NCBI GenBank assembly: GCA_033439265.1
Contig: JAVTVX010000026.1
Location: forward strand, 13,021,001-13,085,000
Reading direction: 5' to 3'
Length of the DNA stretch: 64,000 nt
DNA from: Dillenia suffruticosa
Taxonomy: Eukaryota; Streptophyta; Magnoliopsida; Dilleniales; Dilleniaceae
This document shows, piece by piece, positions 11,057 to 21,301 of the stretch. How positions within the stretch are numbered: position 1 is the stretch's first letter; every line of letters begins with the position of its first letter. Under the pieces are notes generated by a model. It saw only the letters and a program-made list of their open reading frames with translations, searched no databases and was not told where the DNA came from. A program made the position numbers and the translations under genes.

Positions 11057-12640
11057 GAAAATAATTCATCGCTATTTTGCGACGGATTTAGTGATGAAAA
11101 ATATTTTCATTGCTATTTTGCAACGAAATTTGCGACGAAAAAATATTCATGGCTAAATTAACAACGGATACATTATTCGTGGCTAAATTCGTTACTAATT
11201 GGCGATAAAAAATTTTTTATGACTAAATTCGTCACTAATTGGTGACGAAAAATTTTTCGTTGCAAAATTCGTAACGAATTAGTGACAAATAAAAATTTCG
11301 TGACTAAATTTTACCACAAATACTGTTATCCGTCGCTCAATTTAGCGACGAAAAATTTCGTAGTAAATTTTATCGCTAATTAGTTACAAAATTTTCTATC
11401 ACTAAATTCATCCCTAATTAGTCACAAAAAAATATTTGTCATAAAATTTAGCAATGAACTCGAATATTCATGATTAATTCATTACTAATTAGCCACCAAA
11501 AAATATTTGTAACAAAATTTATCGCTAATTTATTATCAGTATTTCAAAATTTATGACTAATTTCGTAGATAAATTTCTTCTATACTCTATTAAGAAATAT
11601 TTTTAACCGTATCTCTCTTTTTAACTTATTCTGAATAACGAAATCGAATTGAATATATAGTGAACATTACAATTTTCATCAAATTAACAATTTTTAACAA
11701 TAAATAATTTAACAAATCTGTAATAAACAATTTTCAATTAGTCGCGACTGTCGAGTTCACCCTTCATGTTTTTCGTTTTTTATGTACGTTCGCTTTTCTC
11801 ATATAGTAAAATCGTTTTAGAAAGTTCAGTTGTTTATCTTCATTTGTTATCGTCATCAGGAAGGAAAACAGTATATCATATATCCACATTTGGTGATCTA
11901 TCTCGCCTGGTAAGCAGATCAAATAATAGTTTTTGGAGGACGACAGCAGTGAAACGGATGGTTACTAATAGGTGGCTGTCCATTTATAGACTAATCTATG
12001 GTTTCAAAAAAATAAAATAAAAAATAAAAAGAATAATAAGAGAATAAAATAAAAGAAAAAATAAGAGAATAAAATATACAATGCTAATTAAAAAAAAGAT
12101 TAAGTTACGACGGATTTAACGACAGATTTCGAAATCCGTTGTTAAGTTAGCGACGGATAAGGGAATCTGTCACTAAGTTAGCGACAGATTTAGGGACGAA
12201 TATTATCAATGGCTAAATTAGCAATAGATTTAGGAATCCATCGCTAATTTGACGACGGATATTATCCGTCCCTAAAAATTAATCTTTGTTTTTTCTTAAA
12301 ATTAGCATTTTATATTTTATTTTATTTTATTATTTTATATTAACAAATCATATTTATTATTTTATAATATTTTAAATAATATTTTAAAATAACATTTTAT
12401 TTTTTTATATTTTATTTTTTAAAAGAATAATATTATTTTATTTTTTTAAATCTTTTATTATTTTAATTTAAATTATCATTTTATTATTTTATAACAAATT
12501 ATCATTTTATATTATTTTATTATTATTATTAAAATGTAAGCATAAGATAACAAATAAAAAAAAAGGATCACATAAGTTATTATGACATGGTGGTTGTCAC
12601 AACTCAATTTCTCCTTCGCTGCTCATCTTCAATTCCAGCG
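11057..12640. repeat. CACTA subterminal repeat region and AT-rich interior
   Basis: From 11057 to about 11560 short variants of gcgacgaaa, cgtcgctaa and ctaattagtgac recur every 20-40 bases in both orientations. A second block of the same motifs (gacggatttaacgacagatt, then ccgttgttaagttagcgacg) lies at about 12105-12280. In En/Spm-type elements such arrays bind the transposase. The reading frame at 11766-12020 has no recognisable domain. Confidence 0.7.
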
Positions 12641-12645
12641 GTGAC

Positions 12646-12757
12646 ATTTTTGGATAAAAAAAGAAGAAGCTCACTTAGCCACAAATTCCAAAAATCCGTG
12701 CATTTTTGGATTAAAAAAAAGAAGTTCACTTACCCACAGATTCCGAAAATCCATGGT
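12646..12757. repeat. two-copy 56-bp tandem duplication inside the CACTA element
   Basis: The unit starts atttttggat, runs through an A-rich stretch and gctcacttagccaca, and ends aaaatcc. It occurs at 12646 and again at 12702 with several differences. It is unrelated to the gypsy 56-bp repeat despite the equal period. Confidence 0.65.
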
Positions 12758-12769
12758 GAAAGTAAGCAT

Positions 12770-13520
12770 TTTATTATTTTATTATTTATAACAAATTAAC
12801 ATTTTATATTATTTTATTATTATTACTAAAATGTGAGTTAACAAATTAAAAAAAATTCATATTAACAAATCATATTAATTATTATATAAAATTTTAAATA
12901 ATATATTAAAATAGCATTTTATTTTTTTTAAGAATAATATTGATTTATTTTTTAATTCAATTATTATTTTATTTTAAATTAGCATTTTATTATTTTATTA
13001 TTTTATAAAGAATTATCATTTCTTTTTTAATTAATATGTTATATTTTATTTTTATTTTATTTTTTAAAGAATAATATTATTTTAGTTTTAAATCTTTTAT
13101 TATTTTATTTTAATTTAACATTTTATTATTTTATTATTTTATAAAGAATTACCATTTCTTTTTTAATTAATATGTTATATTTTATTTTTTTTAATTTTTT
13201 AAAGAATAATATTATTTTAGTTTTAAAATCTTTTATTATTTTATTTTAATTTAACATTTATTTTATTATTATTTTATAAAGAAGTATCATTTATTTTTTA
13301 ATTAATATGTTTTATGTTATATTTTATTTTATTTTTTAAAGAATAATATTATTTTATTTTTAAAAATTAATTAATATGTTATATTATATTTTTATTTTAG
13401 TTTTTAAAAGAATAATATTATTTTATCTTTTTAAATCTCTTATTATTTTATTTTAAGCTAACATTTTATTATTTTATTATTTTATAACAAATTATCATTT
13501 TATATCATTTTATTATTATT
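12770..13520. repeat. AT-rich minisatellite inside the CACTA element
   Basis: Degenerate units of roughly 100-140 bases repeat, each with ttaattaatatgttatattt, then aagaataatattatttta, then cttttattattttatttt. Starts are visible near 13028, 13163, 13299 and 13370. Unit lengths vary by insertions of TTTTA-like steps. The array is almost free of G and C. Confidence 0.65.
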
Positions 13521-13572
13521 AAAAAAATGTGAAAAAAAAGATAACAAATAAAAAAAGAATAAAGATAGATAT

Positions 13573-13640
13573 CTCATTGTGGTCTAGTGGTTGTGGTATA
13601 ACTAACATTTTACTTGTGCGCAGGATCGAACTTGCTTGGA
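13573..13640 (+). other. tRNA-like segment inside the CACTA element
   Basis: The stretch contains gtggtctagtggtt, which resembles a tRNA A box, and ggatcgaac about 40 bases later, which resembles a B box. The implied arms do not form a clear cloverleaf and no anticodon can be assigned. It may be a SINE head or a chance match, and it borders the GC-rich core at about 13680-13770. Confidence 0.2.
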
Positions 13641-13679
13641 GGCAAGTTGAGGCATTTTTGGTAAAATAAACGAAGTTAG

Positions 13680-13770
13680 CGTGCGGGCGAGCGGGTGGGC
13701 GCAGGGCGGGCGTGAGCGGGAGGGCGCAGGGCTGTCGCGGGTGCGAGCGCGTACATGGGCGGGAGCCGGG
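13680..13770. other. GC-rich core of the CACTA element
   Basis: A short strongly GC-rich block with repeated gggcgcaggg- and gcgggcg-like steps stands out from the AT-rich surroundings. It continues on the other side of the nested gypsy element at 19349-19400. The gypsy element therefore inserted into this core. No coding meaning is evident. Confidence 0.5.
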
Positions 13771-13775
13771 CATGT

Positions 13776-15257
13776 TGTTGCAGCCTCTCATATTGCTACA
13801 AGCAACACCCATGTCAATGCTTAAGTAGCCACAAGGCGAGCACATAGACAATCATGGAGGTTTGCACGGACACAACTCCAAGGCATTGCATAACACTGCA
13901 CATAGCTACCCGAGCAAAGATAAGCAGCACTCAAGCTACAGCATGAGACAACCAAGCAATCACATGCCAAAGGACATGACCCTTCGAGCAAGGTCGCGAC
14001 CCTTCGTGCAACATCGAGCAACCATCAAGCAATTGTCTCTAAGGAAGCAAATAAGGCTATTACACATCCAAAAGAGCAAGGAAGAAGGCCTCGGCTCGAA
14101 AGGACACCAAGCGAAGAGGTGCCATTGCACGAGCAGCCAGCACATGCCTATGTGCCATTGTACGACCAGCCCGCGCAGGAGAATGCACCCATTTCAAGCA
14201 ATGTAATGCCACTGCACATGAATGCCATCTTCAGCCCATGCCAAGAAATGCTAAAGCATGAAAAGGTGCAATCTATAGTGCCACTATATGAGCAGCACGC
14301 CATGGAAAACAAGGCAATGCATTGCCATGCCTTAGTGCACCACAAGCATAAAGATATGAGGAAGGAAATACATGCAGTCAAGCTAGCAAGAGAAGAGACA
14401 TCATCATTTGGAGACACATGACTTGAGGGAACAGAGAGAATGCTCGAGGAAAATGGGCAATGGCCCGAGGAGACAACACCAGTGCACAGGCCAGTTCGCA
14501 CCAATGCACGGGCCAGCGCGCACCAGTGCAAGAGTAGCGCGCATAGGCAGCACCAATGCCAAGCAAAGCAACCTTTTGTTCCCCCATGCAGTAACTATTT
14601 TTATAAAACAATTCCATCTATTTTTCTAAGGCTTTCATTAGGGAAATAAGGGTAGTTACAACTGCCAAGGTAGTTATTATGTATTAGGACTTTTTCATTT
14701 CAAAAGTTGTGTATAATAAGGCCCTTTCATGCCCCCTCTACATCTATAAATAGGGCAGACCTTCCTCATTTGTAACAAGTAGTTTTTAAGAAATAAAATA
14801 TCAGAATTCAAAGGAAGAGAGTTCCTTCTCCAGCGTAAGAAAACCATCTTAGGGTTTAAGGGTGTCAAAGACCCCTTAGGTTACATCATCTTTGCATGAT
14901 AATTAGGGCTTAAGGGTTTGACGTTTTCCCCTTAAGTTACATCACCCCCGCGTTATATATCAACTCTTGTACTTGAAGACCCATCAAGGAAGTTCAAATC
15001 CTTTTCCATCTTCTTCATCTTCTACTCCTTTTCCATTATATTCTTTGTGAGTAAGGCCTTGTGCATTAGGCATTTTGGTACCTTGCACAAAGGAAGAACT
15101 CAAGCCATCCACTCAAGCTTCCCCAACCCCCTTAACCGTGCAAGAATCAAAGGCATTCTCGGTCCTTGTGTGCCAAGGAAAGCATTCTGGACACCTCATA
15201 GCCCTTACGTGAGGAAAAGACCTTGTGTCATAGACCCAATATCGAGGGAACGTGACA
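13776..15257 (+). repeat. 5' LTR of the gag-protease element
   Basis: It starts tgttgcagcctctcat and ends gtgaca, directly before the primer-binding site. Relative to the 3' LTR it lacks about 90 bases near 13885 and carries a near-duplicated block of about 35 bases around 14118-14170. Short reading frames inside it on both strands arise from codon-like simple repeats rich in cat/gca and are not genes. Confidence 0.92.
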
Positions 15258-15262
15258 TTAAT

Positions 15263-15281
15263 TGGTGCTTTCGTTGAGAGG
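15263..15281 (+). promoter_or_regulatory. tRNA primer-binding site of the gag-protease element
   Basis: The sequence tggtgctttcgttgagagg lies five bases after the 5' LTR. This form is common directly after the 5' LTR of plant gypsy elements. It sets the LTR end used here. Confidence 0.6.
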
Positions 15282-15565
15282 TTGAACAGCCCTTCGTTGA
15301 GAAGTTGAACAACCTTTCATTGAGAAGTTTCTTTGAAGGAATTTCTTGTACGATTACATCAAAACTTTGAGATTTTGTTGAAAGGAAGACATCCTTCATC
15401 AAGGAAGACATCCTTTCATGAGAAATCCTTTTTTCTACCCTTTTATCAAAGGATCCACGTGATTTATTGAAAGAGGAAGACAACAGTCCATTCATTCCTT
15501 GAACATCCATTTGAATTTTGGAAAGAAGGACACTTATTTTACACCCTTTCATCTTGAAAACCATT

Positions 15566-16640
15566 ATGGTGCAAAGAGAAAGGATTGAGGCTCTTGAAGC
15601 ATGCTTGGATGCGAATGAACAAGTCCGCAATAGTACGGACCAGTTCTTGACTCAAATAGAGCAAAGCCTGGCTACCATGAGTACCATTCTTAGGGAACTC
15701 CATGCGGCAAGTCAAGGACAGCATGCAAGGCATGTAGTCCCCATCCAAGAGGAGGAGCAATCCTCGGCCATTAGAGCCCCTCACCCCATACCAACGTCTT
15801 CGAATGCTGAAGTGGATGATTCATCATCAAGTGGAGGCGAAATTGAGGCCCCTAACATACGCCGAAATGCAGCCTTCCAACCACATCAACCGCGGCAGCC
15901 CAAACTTGTCTTTCCAATATTTGCTCAAGGAGATCCGAGCACTTGGATTGTAAGGGCTGAAACCTATTTCACATACTATCCAGTGGATAAGTACGAAAAG
16001 GTGTGAGTTGCAAGTTTCTACTTCAAGGAAGAGGCATAACTTTGGTACCAATGGATACGAGAAAGGTATCGATCCAAAGGAAAGGCCCTATTCTTGGAGG
16101 AAACTATGTGGTGAAATCACCAAAAGGTTTGGCAAAACTTCTTATGTCGACTACAATGAGGCTCTCACCCGTTTGAAGCAAACCTCTTCTTTAAGAGAAT
16201 ATCAAAGGGAATTCGAGAAAATCTCAATACGAGTCGATTGGCCCGAACTAGCCTAGTAGGCGCCTTCATTTGCGGACTAAGGCATGAACTAGAATCTGAA
16301 GTGAAGTTGCATAGACCTAAGACTTAGATGGGTGCTTGGGAGATTGCTCGAATCAAAGACGATCAACTCCAAAACATTTGAAAGATCTTAAGGCCGCAAC
16401 CACTTAAGGGGATTGTTAACATACGAACCCCTAGCAAACCCACTACTTCTAAGACTTACCATCAAGTCACAACGAGTAGCAAAACTCAGGGAATGAAACA
16501 TCTCTCCTATGCCGAAATGGAAGCAAAAAGAACCAAAGGGTTATGTTTCAATTGTGATGAAAAATTCACACCGGGACACAAATGTGATAAACCCCGAATT
16601 TTCATGATTGAAACTTATGATAATGAGGAGACACCAAGTG
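15566..16640 (+). pseudogene. Ty3-gypsy gag, broken
   Basis: The start at 15566 gives MVQRERIEALEACLDANEQV, a helical N terminus usual for this type of gag. About 110 residues on comes the conserved capsid entry PKLVFPIFAQGDPSTWIVRA. A stop at 16004 and a frame change follow. The next segments are WRKLCGEITKRFG, then REYQREFEKISIRV, then FICGLRHELESEVKLHRP in another frame, all in the usual order of the retrotransposon gag domain. A CCHC-like knuckle, CFNCDEKFTPGHKC, lies at about 16549-16590. At least three stops or shifts make it non-functional. A capsid-like shell protein is the normal product of this gene. Confidence 0.85.
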
Positions 16641-16705
16641 AAAATGAATTGATGTAGTCTTATGAGTTACTTTTCGAAGATGACCCTCACATTTCCATCC
16701 ATGCT

Positions 16706-17163
16706 ATGACTGGTATTGAAGGTCCTAAGACCATGCATACCAAGGCACACATTGGAGGAAAAGAAGTCATTCTTTTGGTAGACAATGGATCCTCACTCAA
16801 TTACATTAATCACCAAGTAGCAGGAACTCTCAAGTTACCCGTCAAAAAGATTGAACCTTTTGAAGTAAAGGTTGCCAATGGTGAAAAGTTGCAATGTTCG
16901 GAAATCTACCGATGAGTCGCTATCAACATCCAAGGTTACGAAATCACAACCGATCTCTATTCTCTTTTACTAATCGGAATGGGTGTGGCTCTTGGAGTAC
17001 AATGGCTCTCAACCCTTGGAAAAGTGGTAACCGACTACTGCACTAGAACCATAGAATTCATGCATGGTTACAAATGGGTTCAACAGAAGTTAACCTATAC
17101 TGAAGAGTCACTAAAGGAGCAGCCACAAAGTGCCCCTCTCATTGCCATATCCGATCCCCAATG
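16706..17163 (+). pseudogene. retroviral-type aspartic protease with altered active site
   Basis: About 150 residues match the pepsin-like protease that follows gag in chromoviruses: KAHIGGKEVILLVDNGSSLN, then LPVKKIEPFEVKVANGE, then VALGVQWLSTLGKVV. The active-site triad, normally D-S/T-G, reads D-N-G here. One in-frame stop lies at 16913. The frame ends at 17161-17163 shortly after the point where the linker to reverse transcriptase would start. Nothing resembling reverse transcriptase follows. Confidence 0.8.
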
Positions 17164-17244
17164 AAACATTGGACAAAAGATAAAGGCAACCTCTAATAAG
17201 TACGGTCAAAGAGCGAGCAACCATGTAGCAGGCCGGAAGTTCCA

Positions 17245-17465
17245 AGCCATAGTGCCACGGACTAAGCATGTGCAGCAGGCCACAGTGCCACACAACGGTG
17301 CCATCATACTAGGCCAGCATACCACAGGCTATGCCATCGCTCCAGGCCAACATGCCATAGGTAGTGCTATCGCACTAGGCCAGCATGCCTCAAGCAGTGC
17401 TACCACACTAGGCCAGCATGCCACAAGGAGTGCCATCGCTCTAGGCCATTATGCCACAACTGTGA
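17245..17465 (+). repeat. 33-bp coding minisatellite
   Basis: Five units with ggccagcatgcca-like starts lie at 17312, 17345, 17378, 17411 and 17444, exactly 33 bases apart. More degenerate units precede them from about 17245. In the open frame 17252-17506 each unit encodes 11 residues of the type GQHATGSAIAL. The position downstream of the protease, where pol is missing, suggests the array expanded at the deletion scar. Confidence 0.85.
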
Positions 17466-17801
17466 GTAAGATGCCATCCTCCACTCGGAAGGATACCAAG
17501 AAATAGCAAGGTATTCTCAACCGAAGGACACCTTATCAGCATCTAACCAACGGATTCAAGGCCTGAATAAGAAACCACCAGTTCATGTCAAGAACAACCA
17601 ACGACCATCAAGGAATGCTAAGGAAAAGGCATCAACCTACATAATTACCCTGCAACCCTTCAAGCAAGGCAGAGGTGTACGGGCACCACCGATAGGAATC
17701 ATAAAGTGAAAATGCCTCAAGAAGGAAGCAGCCTCTTGGGAAGATATCTTAACCTTCATTCATGGTTATCGATTCTTCAACCTTGGGGACAAGGTTACTC
17801 T

Positions 17802-17816
17802 TTAAGGAGGGGCGAA
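17802..17816 (+). promoter_or_regulatory. polypurine tract of the gag-protease element
   Basis: The purine-rich stretch ttaaggaggggcgaa ends one base before the 3' LTR. It is intact enough to have primed plus-strand synthesis. Confidence 0.75.
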
Positions 17817-19343
17817 TGTTATAGCCTCTCACGTTGCTACAAGCTACACCCATGTCAATGCTCAAACAGCGGCAAGGTGAGCACATGAGACAATCATGGA
17901 GGTTCACACGAATACAACTCCAAGGAAGGTTCGCTTGAACATAATGCCTCCTACCGAGCCAAAAGGCATCCATGATGCGACACCAGCATCAAGCAAGGTA
18001 ATGCAATTGCCTAAGGCATTGCACAACACTGCACATAGCTGCCTGAGCAAAGACAAGCAACGCTCAAGTCACAGCATGAGACAACCAAGCAATCACATGC
18101 GAAAGGACATGACCCTTCGAGCAAAGGTCGCGACCCTTCATGCAACATTGAGCAACCATCAAGCAATTGTCTCTAAGGAAGCAAAGAAGGCTACTACACA
18201 TCCAAAAGAGTGAGGAAGAAGGCCTCGACTCGAAAGGACTCCAAGCGAAGAGGTGCCATTGCGCAAGCAGCCCGTGCAAGAGAATGCGCCCATTCCGAGC
18301 AATGTAATGCCACTGCACGTGAATGCCATCTTCAGCCCATGCCAAGAAATGCCAAAACATGAAAATGTGCAATCCATAGTGCCACCATATGAGCAGTACG
18401 CCATGGAAGACAAGGCAATGCACTACCATGCCTTGGTGCACCACAAGCATGAAGATATGAGGAAGGAAAAGCATGCAGTCGAGCCAGCAAGTGAAGAGAC
18501 ATCATTTGGAGACACATGACTCGAGGGAACAGAGAGAATGCTCGAGGAAAATGAGCCATGGCCTGAGAAGACAGTACTAGTGCACGGGCCAGCGCACACC
18601 AGCGCATGAGCAGCGCGCGCCAGCGCGCACATGCAGCACCAATGCCAAGCAAAGCAACCTTTTGTTCCCCCATGCAATAACTATTTTTATGAAACAATTT
18701 CATTTATTTTTCTAAGGCTTTCATTAGGGAAATAAGGGTAGTTACAACTGTCAAGGTAGTTATTATGTATTAGGACTTTTCCATTCCAAAAATTGTGTGT
18801 AATAAGGCCCTTTCATGCCCCCTCTACATTTATAAATTGGGTAGGCCTTCCTCATTTGTAACAAGTAGTTTTTAAGAAATAAAATATCAGAATTCAGAGG
18901 AAGAGAGTTCCTTCTCCGGCGTGAGAAAACTATCTTAGGGCTTAAGGGTGCCAAAGACCCCTTAGGTTACATCATCTTTGCATGATAAGTAGGGATTAAG
19001 GGTTTGATGTTTTCCCCTTAAGTTACATCGTCCCCGCGTGATATATCAGCTCTTGTACTTGAAGATCCATCAAGGCAAGTTGAAATCCTTTTCCATCTTC
19101 TTTATCTTCTAATCCTTTTCCATTTTATTCTCTGCAAGTAAGGCCTTGTGCATCAGGTATTTTGATACCTTGCACAAAGGAAGAACTCAACCATCCACTC
19201 AAGCCTCCCCAACCCCCATAACTGCGCAAGAATCAAAGGCCTTCTCGGCCCTTGCGTAGCAAACCAAGCATTCTGTACACCTCATAGCCCTTGCGTGAGG
19301 AAAAGACCTTGTGTCATGGACCCAACATCGAGGGAAAGCGACA
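17817..19343 (+). repeat. 3' LTR of the gag-protease element
   Basis: It starts tgttatagcctctcacg and ends agcgaca, followed by the target duplication catgt. It matches 13776-15257 end to end apart from the indels noted for the 5' LTR and scattered substitutions. A TATA-like tataaattgggtaggcc lies at about 18831-18847. Confidence 0.92.
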
Positions 19344-19400
19344 CATGTACATGGGCGCGTGCATGCAGTCGAGTCTGTTGCACGCGTGCACGTTAGTGAC

Positions 19401-19440
19401 GAATTTGGGATTTCCATCGCGCGATGGAAATCCCAAATCC
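19401..19440. repeat. 40-bp palindrome without a loop in the CACTA element
   Basis: The left half gaatttgggatttccatcgc is the reverse complement of gcgatggaaatcccaaatcc with one mismatch in 20. It continues directly into subterminal ttagcgacg-type motifs and can form a cruciform or hairpin. Confidence 0.85.
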
Positions 19441-19559
19441 GTTGTTAATTAAATAAAATATAATATTAATATAATAATTAAATAAAATATATATAATATA
19501 TTAAAAATATATATATAATAAATATAAAAAAATATAAATTATAAAAATGTAATTTTAAT

Positions 19560-19820
19560 TAGTAACGGAAATCTCAAATCTGTCGCTAAATTTAGCGATG
19601 GATTCTTAATTTCTGTTGGTAAAATTAGTGACGGATCATTTTAGTGACGGAAATCCTAAATTCGTCATTAATTTTAGCGACTAAAATTTTTCGTCGTTAA
19701 AATAGTAACGAATTTTTAGTTTTCGTCGCTAAATTTTTGCTATACGTCATTACTGACGAAAAATTTTTATCGTTAAATCCGTCGTTAATATTTTTAACTA
19801 CGAATTTTTTTAAAATTTTT
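19560..19820. repeat. CACTA right subterminal repeats
   Basis: Variants of agtgacggaaat, cgtcgctaaat and ttagcgac recur in both orientations up to the right terminal repeat. They match the motifs of the left subterminal region. Confidence 0.75.
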
Positions 19821-19848
19821 GTCGCTAAAACCGTATTTTTTTATAGTG
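19821..19848 (-). repeat. CACTA right terminal inverted repeat
   Basis: Read in reverse it begins CACTATAAAAAAATACGG and ends tttagcgac. The TAA duplication follows at 19849-19851. Confidence 0.87.
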
Positions 19849-19851
19849 TAA

Positions 19852-20899
19852 TTTGTAAATTATGTGTACCAAATTAATATATTAATATATATTATATAAA
19901 GATTCAGAATTATTAAAGTTCGAATTCAACTATATAAAGATATTTTTTTGGAGGTTAAAATTAGATTTCCACCTTTTTTTTGAGTTTAAATGAAATTTTG
20001 ATGCTTTTTTTTTTCAAATCCTACATGTTCTAAAAGATACGATAGGAAGTTCGATTTCTGCAATCAGTGCGACTTGTGTGGCCTAACTCGATTTTGAGGT
20101 GCTTCGTTTTAAAATTCAACGCAATTTGAATGGCCCGACTTCGACTCATATTCCTCTCCCTCTCTCTGTCTCTCTATATCTGATGTGGACTAGGGGGCGC
20201 CAAATGTAGTTTCCTCATGGCTTCATTTGGAATAAGGAAACGGGCTGAAAATAAAAGTTTTTGAACAAAAAGTTATTGAATTTGTTAGTTTGAGGATCGA
20301 AGAAAAATAGAAAAAATGATTAAAAAAAATCTTCTAAAAGTTTTAAAACTTTTTTTTCCAAAAAAATGAGAAGAAATGTAAGGAAGGGCTTAGGGACGAA
20401 AATAAAAATTTTAATATATCGATTTTATTTAAAAAAAAGATATAAAACAAATTTATACCCGATATACTCTATATATAGTATAAAATGAGGTCAAACTTAC
20501 ATAACTCTGAAAGGAAAGATTTCAAAGTTCATGACATTCAAATAGCTTCATTACTTATCAATGCCACTGAAAGTAGAAAAGTATTGGACCGTCCAATTTT
20601 TATCAATTATCAACAGAATAATATTTATCAAACTGAAAATGTCATATATTAAGGTTTCATATCATTTAACATAGGTAAAACTTCTTGAATTAAAAGAGCA
20701 TATATAAGTAAAAATAGTATATTCTTTAATATTTTTTCTCACTCCCAATTAAAAAAATGTATATTTTTTTCTCATTTTTTCACTAGTTTAGCTTGGCTTA
20801 TTTTTCTTTTTTTTCCCAAACTCCCAAACTAAGCCCCCCTCTCTCTCTCAAATGAATCAAACCCGAAAAATCTAGACCTTTTTGGTATTACTTATAATT
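19852..20899. other. AT-rich intergenic DNA
   Basis: No gene is recognised. CT-rich runs lie at 20151-20175 and 20836-20853. Read on the minus strand, either could be a remnant polypurine tract for the Athila-like element to the right, but no matching 3' LTR follows. Confidence 0.5.
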
Positions 20900-21231
20900 A
20901 TATTTCTTCTATTACAATTGCAAAAATCTTAATGCATCGACAAACAAAACTTGGGTTGCGAGCCAGCAAGCCTTAGCGAGGAGACTGGTTCTGTCAGGTT
21001 TTGCACTTCATTCTGAAAATCACGTGATCACGCCTTAACGAGTAGACTGTTTCTGTCCACTTTTTGTCTTAATTGCTTTGTCTATCTCTTGACTTGGATA
21101 AATGCAACTCTTAGAATTTTCCCTCTTAGATACCTAAAAAAATAAAAAAAAAAACTAATGACACTAATCAAATACCCCTAATTAATTAAGAAATCAAATA
21201 ACAAACTAATCAAACTCAAGAAGAAAAAAAA

Positions 21232-21257
21232 TATTGGGTTGCCTCCCAACAAGCACA
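21232..21257 (-). other. Athila post-pol landmark
   Basis: The minus-strand stretch with cttgttgggaggcaacccaa resembles a conserved stretch seen just after pol in many Athila-like elements. Here it lies only about 45 bases after the end of the protease frame, which marks the deletion of most of pol. Confidence 0.55.
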
Positions 21258-21301
21258 ATTATTTTACATTTTTATGCTCGACGTTCTCCACTTATTTCTC
21301 A

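Larger units (their letters stand above)
13776..19343 (+). mobile_element. gag-protease-only Ty3-gypsy element with two LTRs (TR-GAG-like)
   Basis: Two LTRs flank a 2.56-kb interior holding a primer-binding site, a gag frame, a CCHC zinc knuckle, an aspartic protease, a coding minisatellite and a polypurine tract. There is no trace of reverse transcriptase, RNase H or integrase. A perfect 5-base duplication, catgt, flanks the element (13771-13775 and 19344-19348), so it moved as a unit into the CACTA element. It would have needed a partner's reverse transcriptase and integrase. Such structures are known in plants as TR-GAG elements; this one keeps the protease as well. The gag-protease wording matches the Del/Tekay-type chromovirus style (EKFTPGHKC, LGVQWLSTLG). 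Confidence 0.92.
11030..19848. mobile_element. non-autonomous CACTA DNA transposon carrying a nested gypsy element
   Basis: The left end reads CACTGCAAAAAACACGATTT then tagcgac. The right end, read in reverse, starts CACTATAAAAAAATACGGTT and continues ttagcgac. These are imperfect terminal inverted repeats of about 28 bases with the CACT start of the En/Spm superfamily. A 3-base duplication TAA flanks both ends (11027-11029 and 19849-19851), as expected for CACTA. Both subterminal regions (11057-11560, 19560-19820, with another block at 12100-12290) are crowded with variants of ttagcgacgga, the usual transposase-binding pattern. No transposase-like frame is present. Without the nested 5.6-kb gypsy insertion the element would be about 3.2 kb and non-autonomous. 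Confidence 0.87.

Noticed and set aside
11766..12020. Frame of 84 residues inside the CACTA element as a transposase remnant
   Set aside because: It shows none of the motifs of En/Spm transposases and lies within subterminal repeats.
13573..13640. tRNA gene
   Set aside because: Box-like motifs are present but no cloverleaf or anticodon could be drawn.
13862..14649. Cluster of frames on both strands near the gypsy insertion
   Set aside because: They fall inside the 5' LTR of the gag-protease element; equivalent frames in the 3' LTR differ by shifts, and the text is low-complexity.
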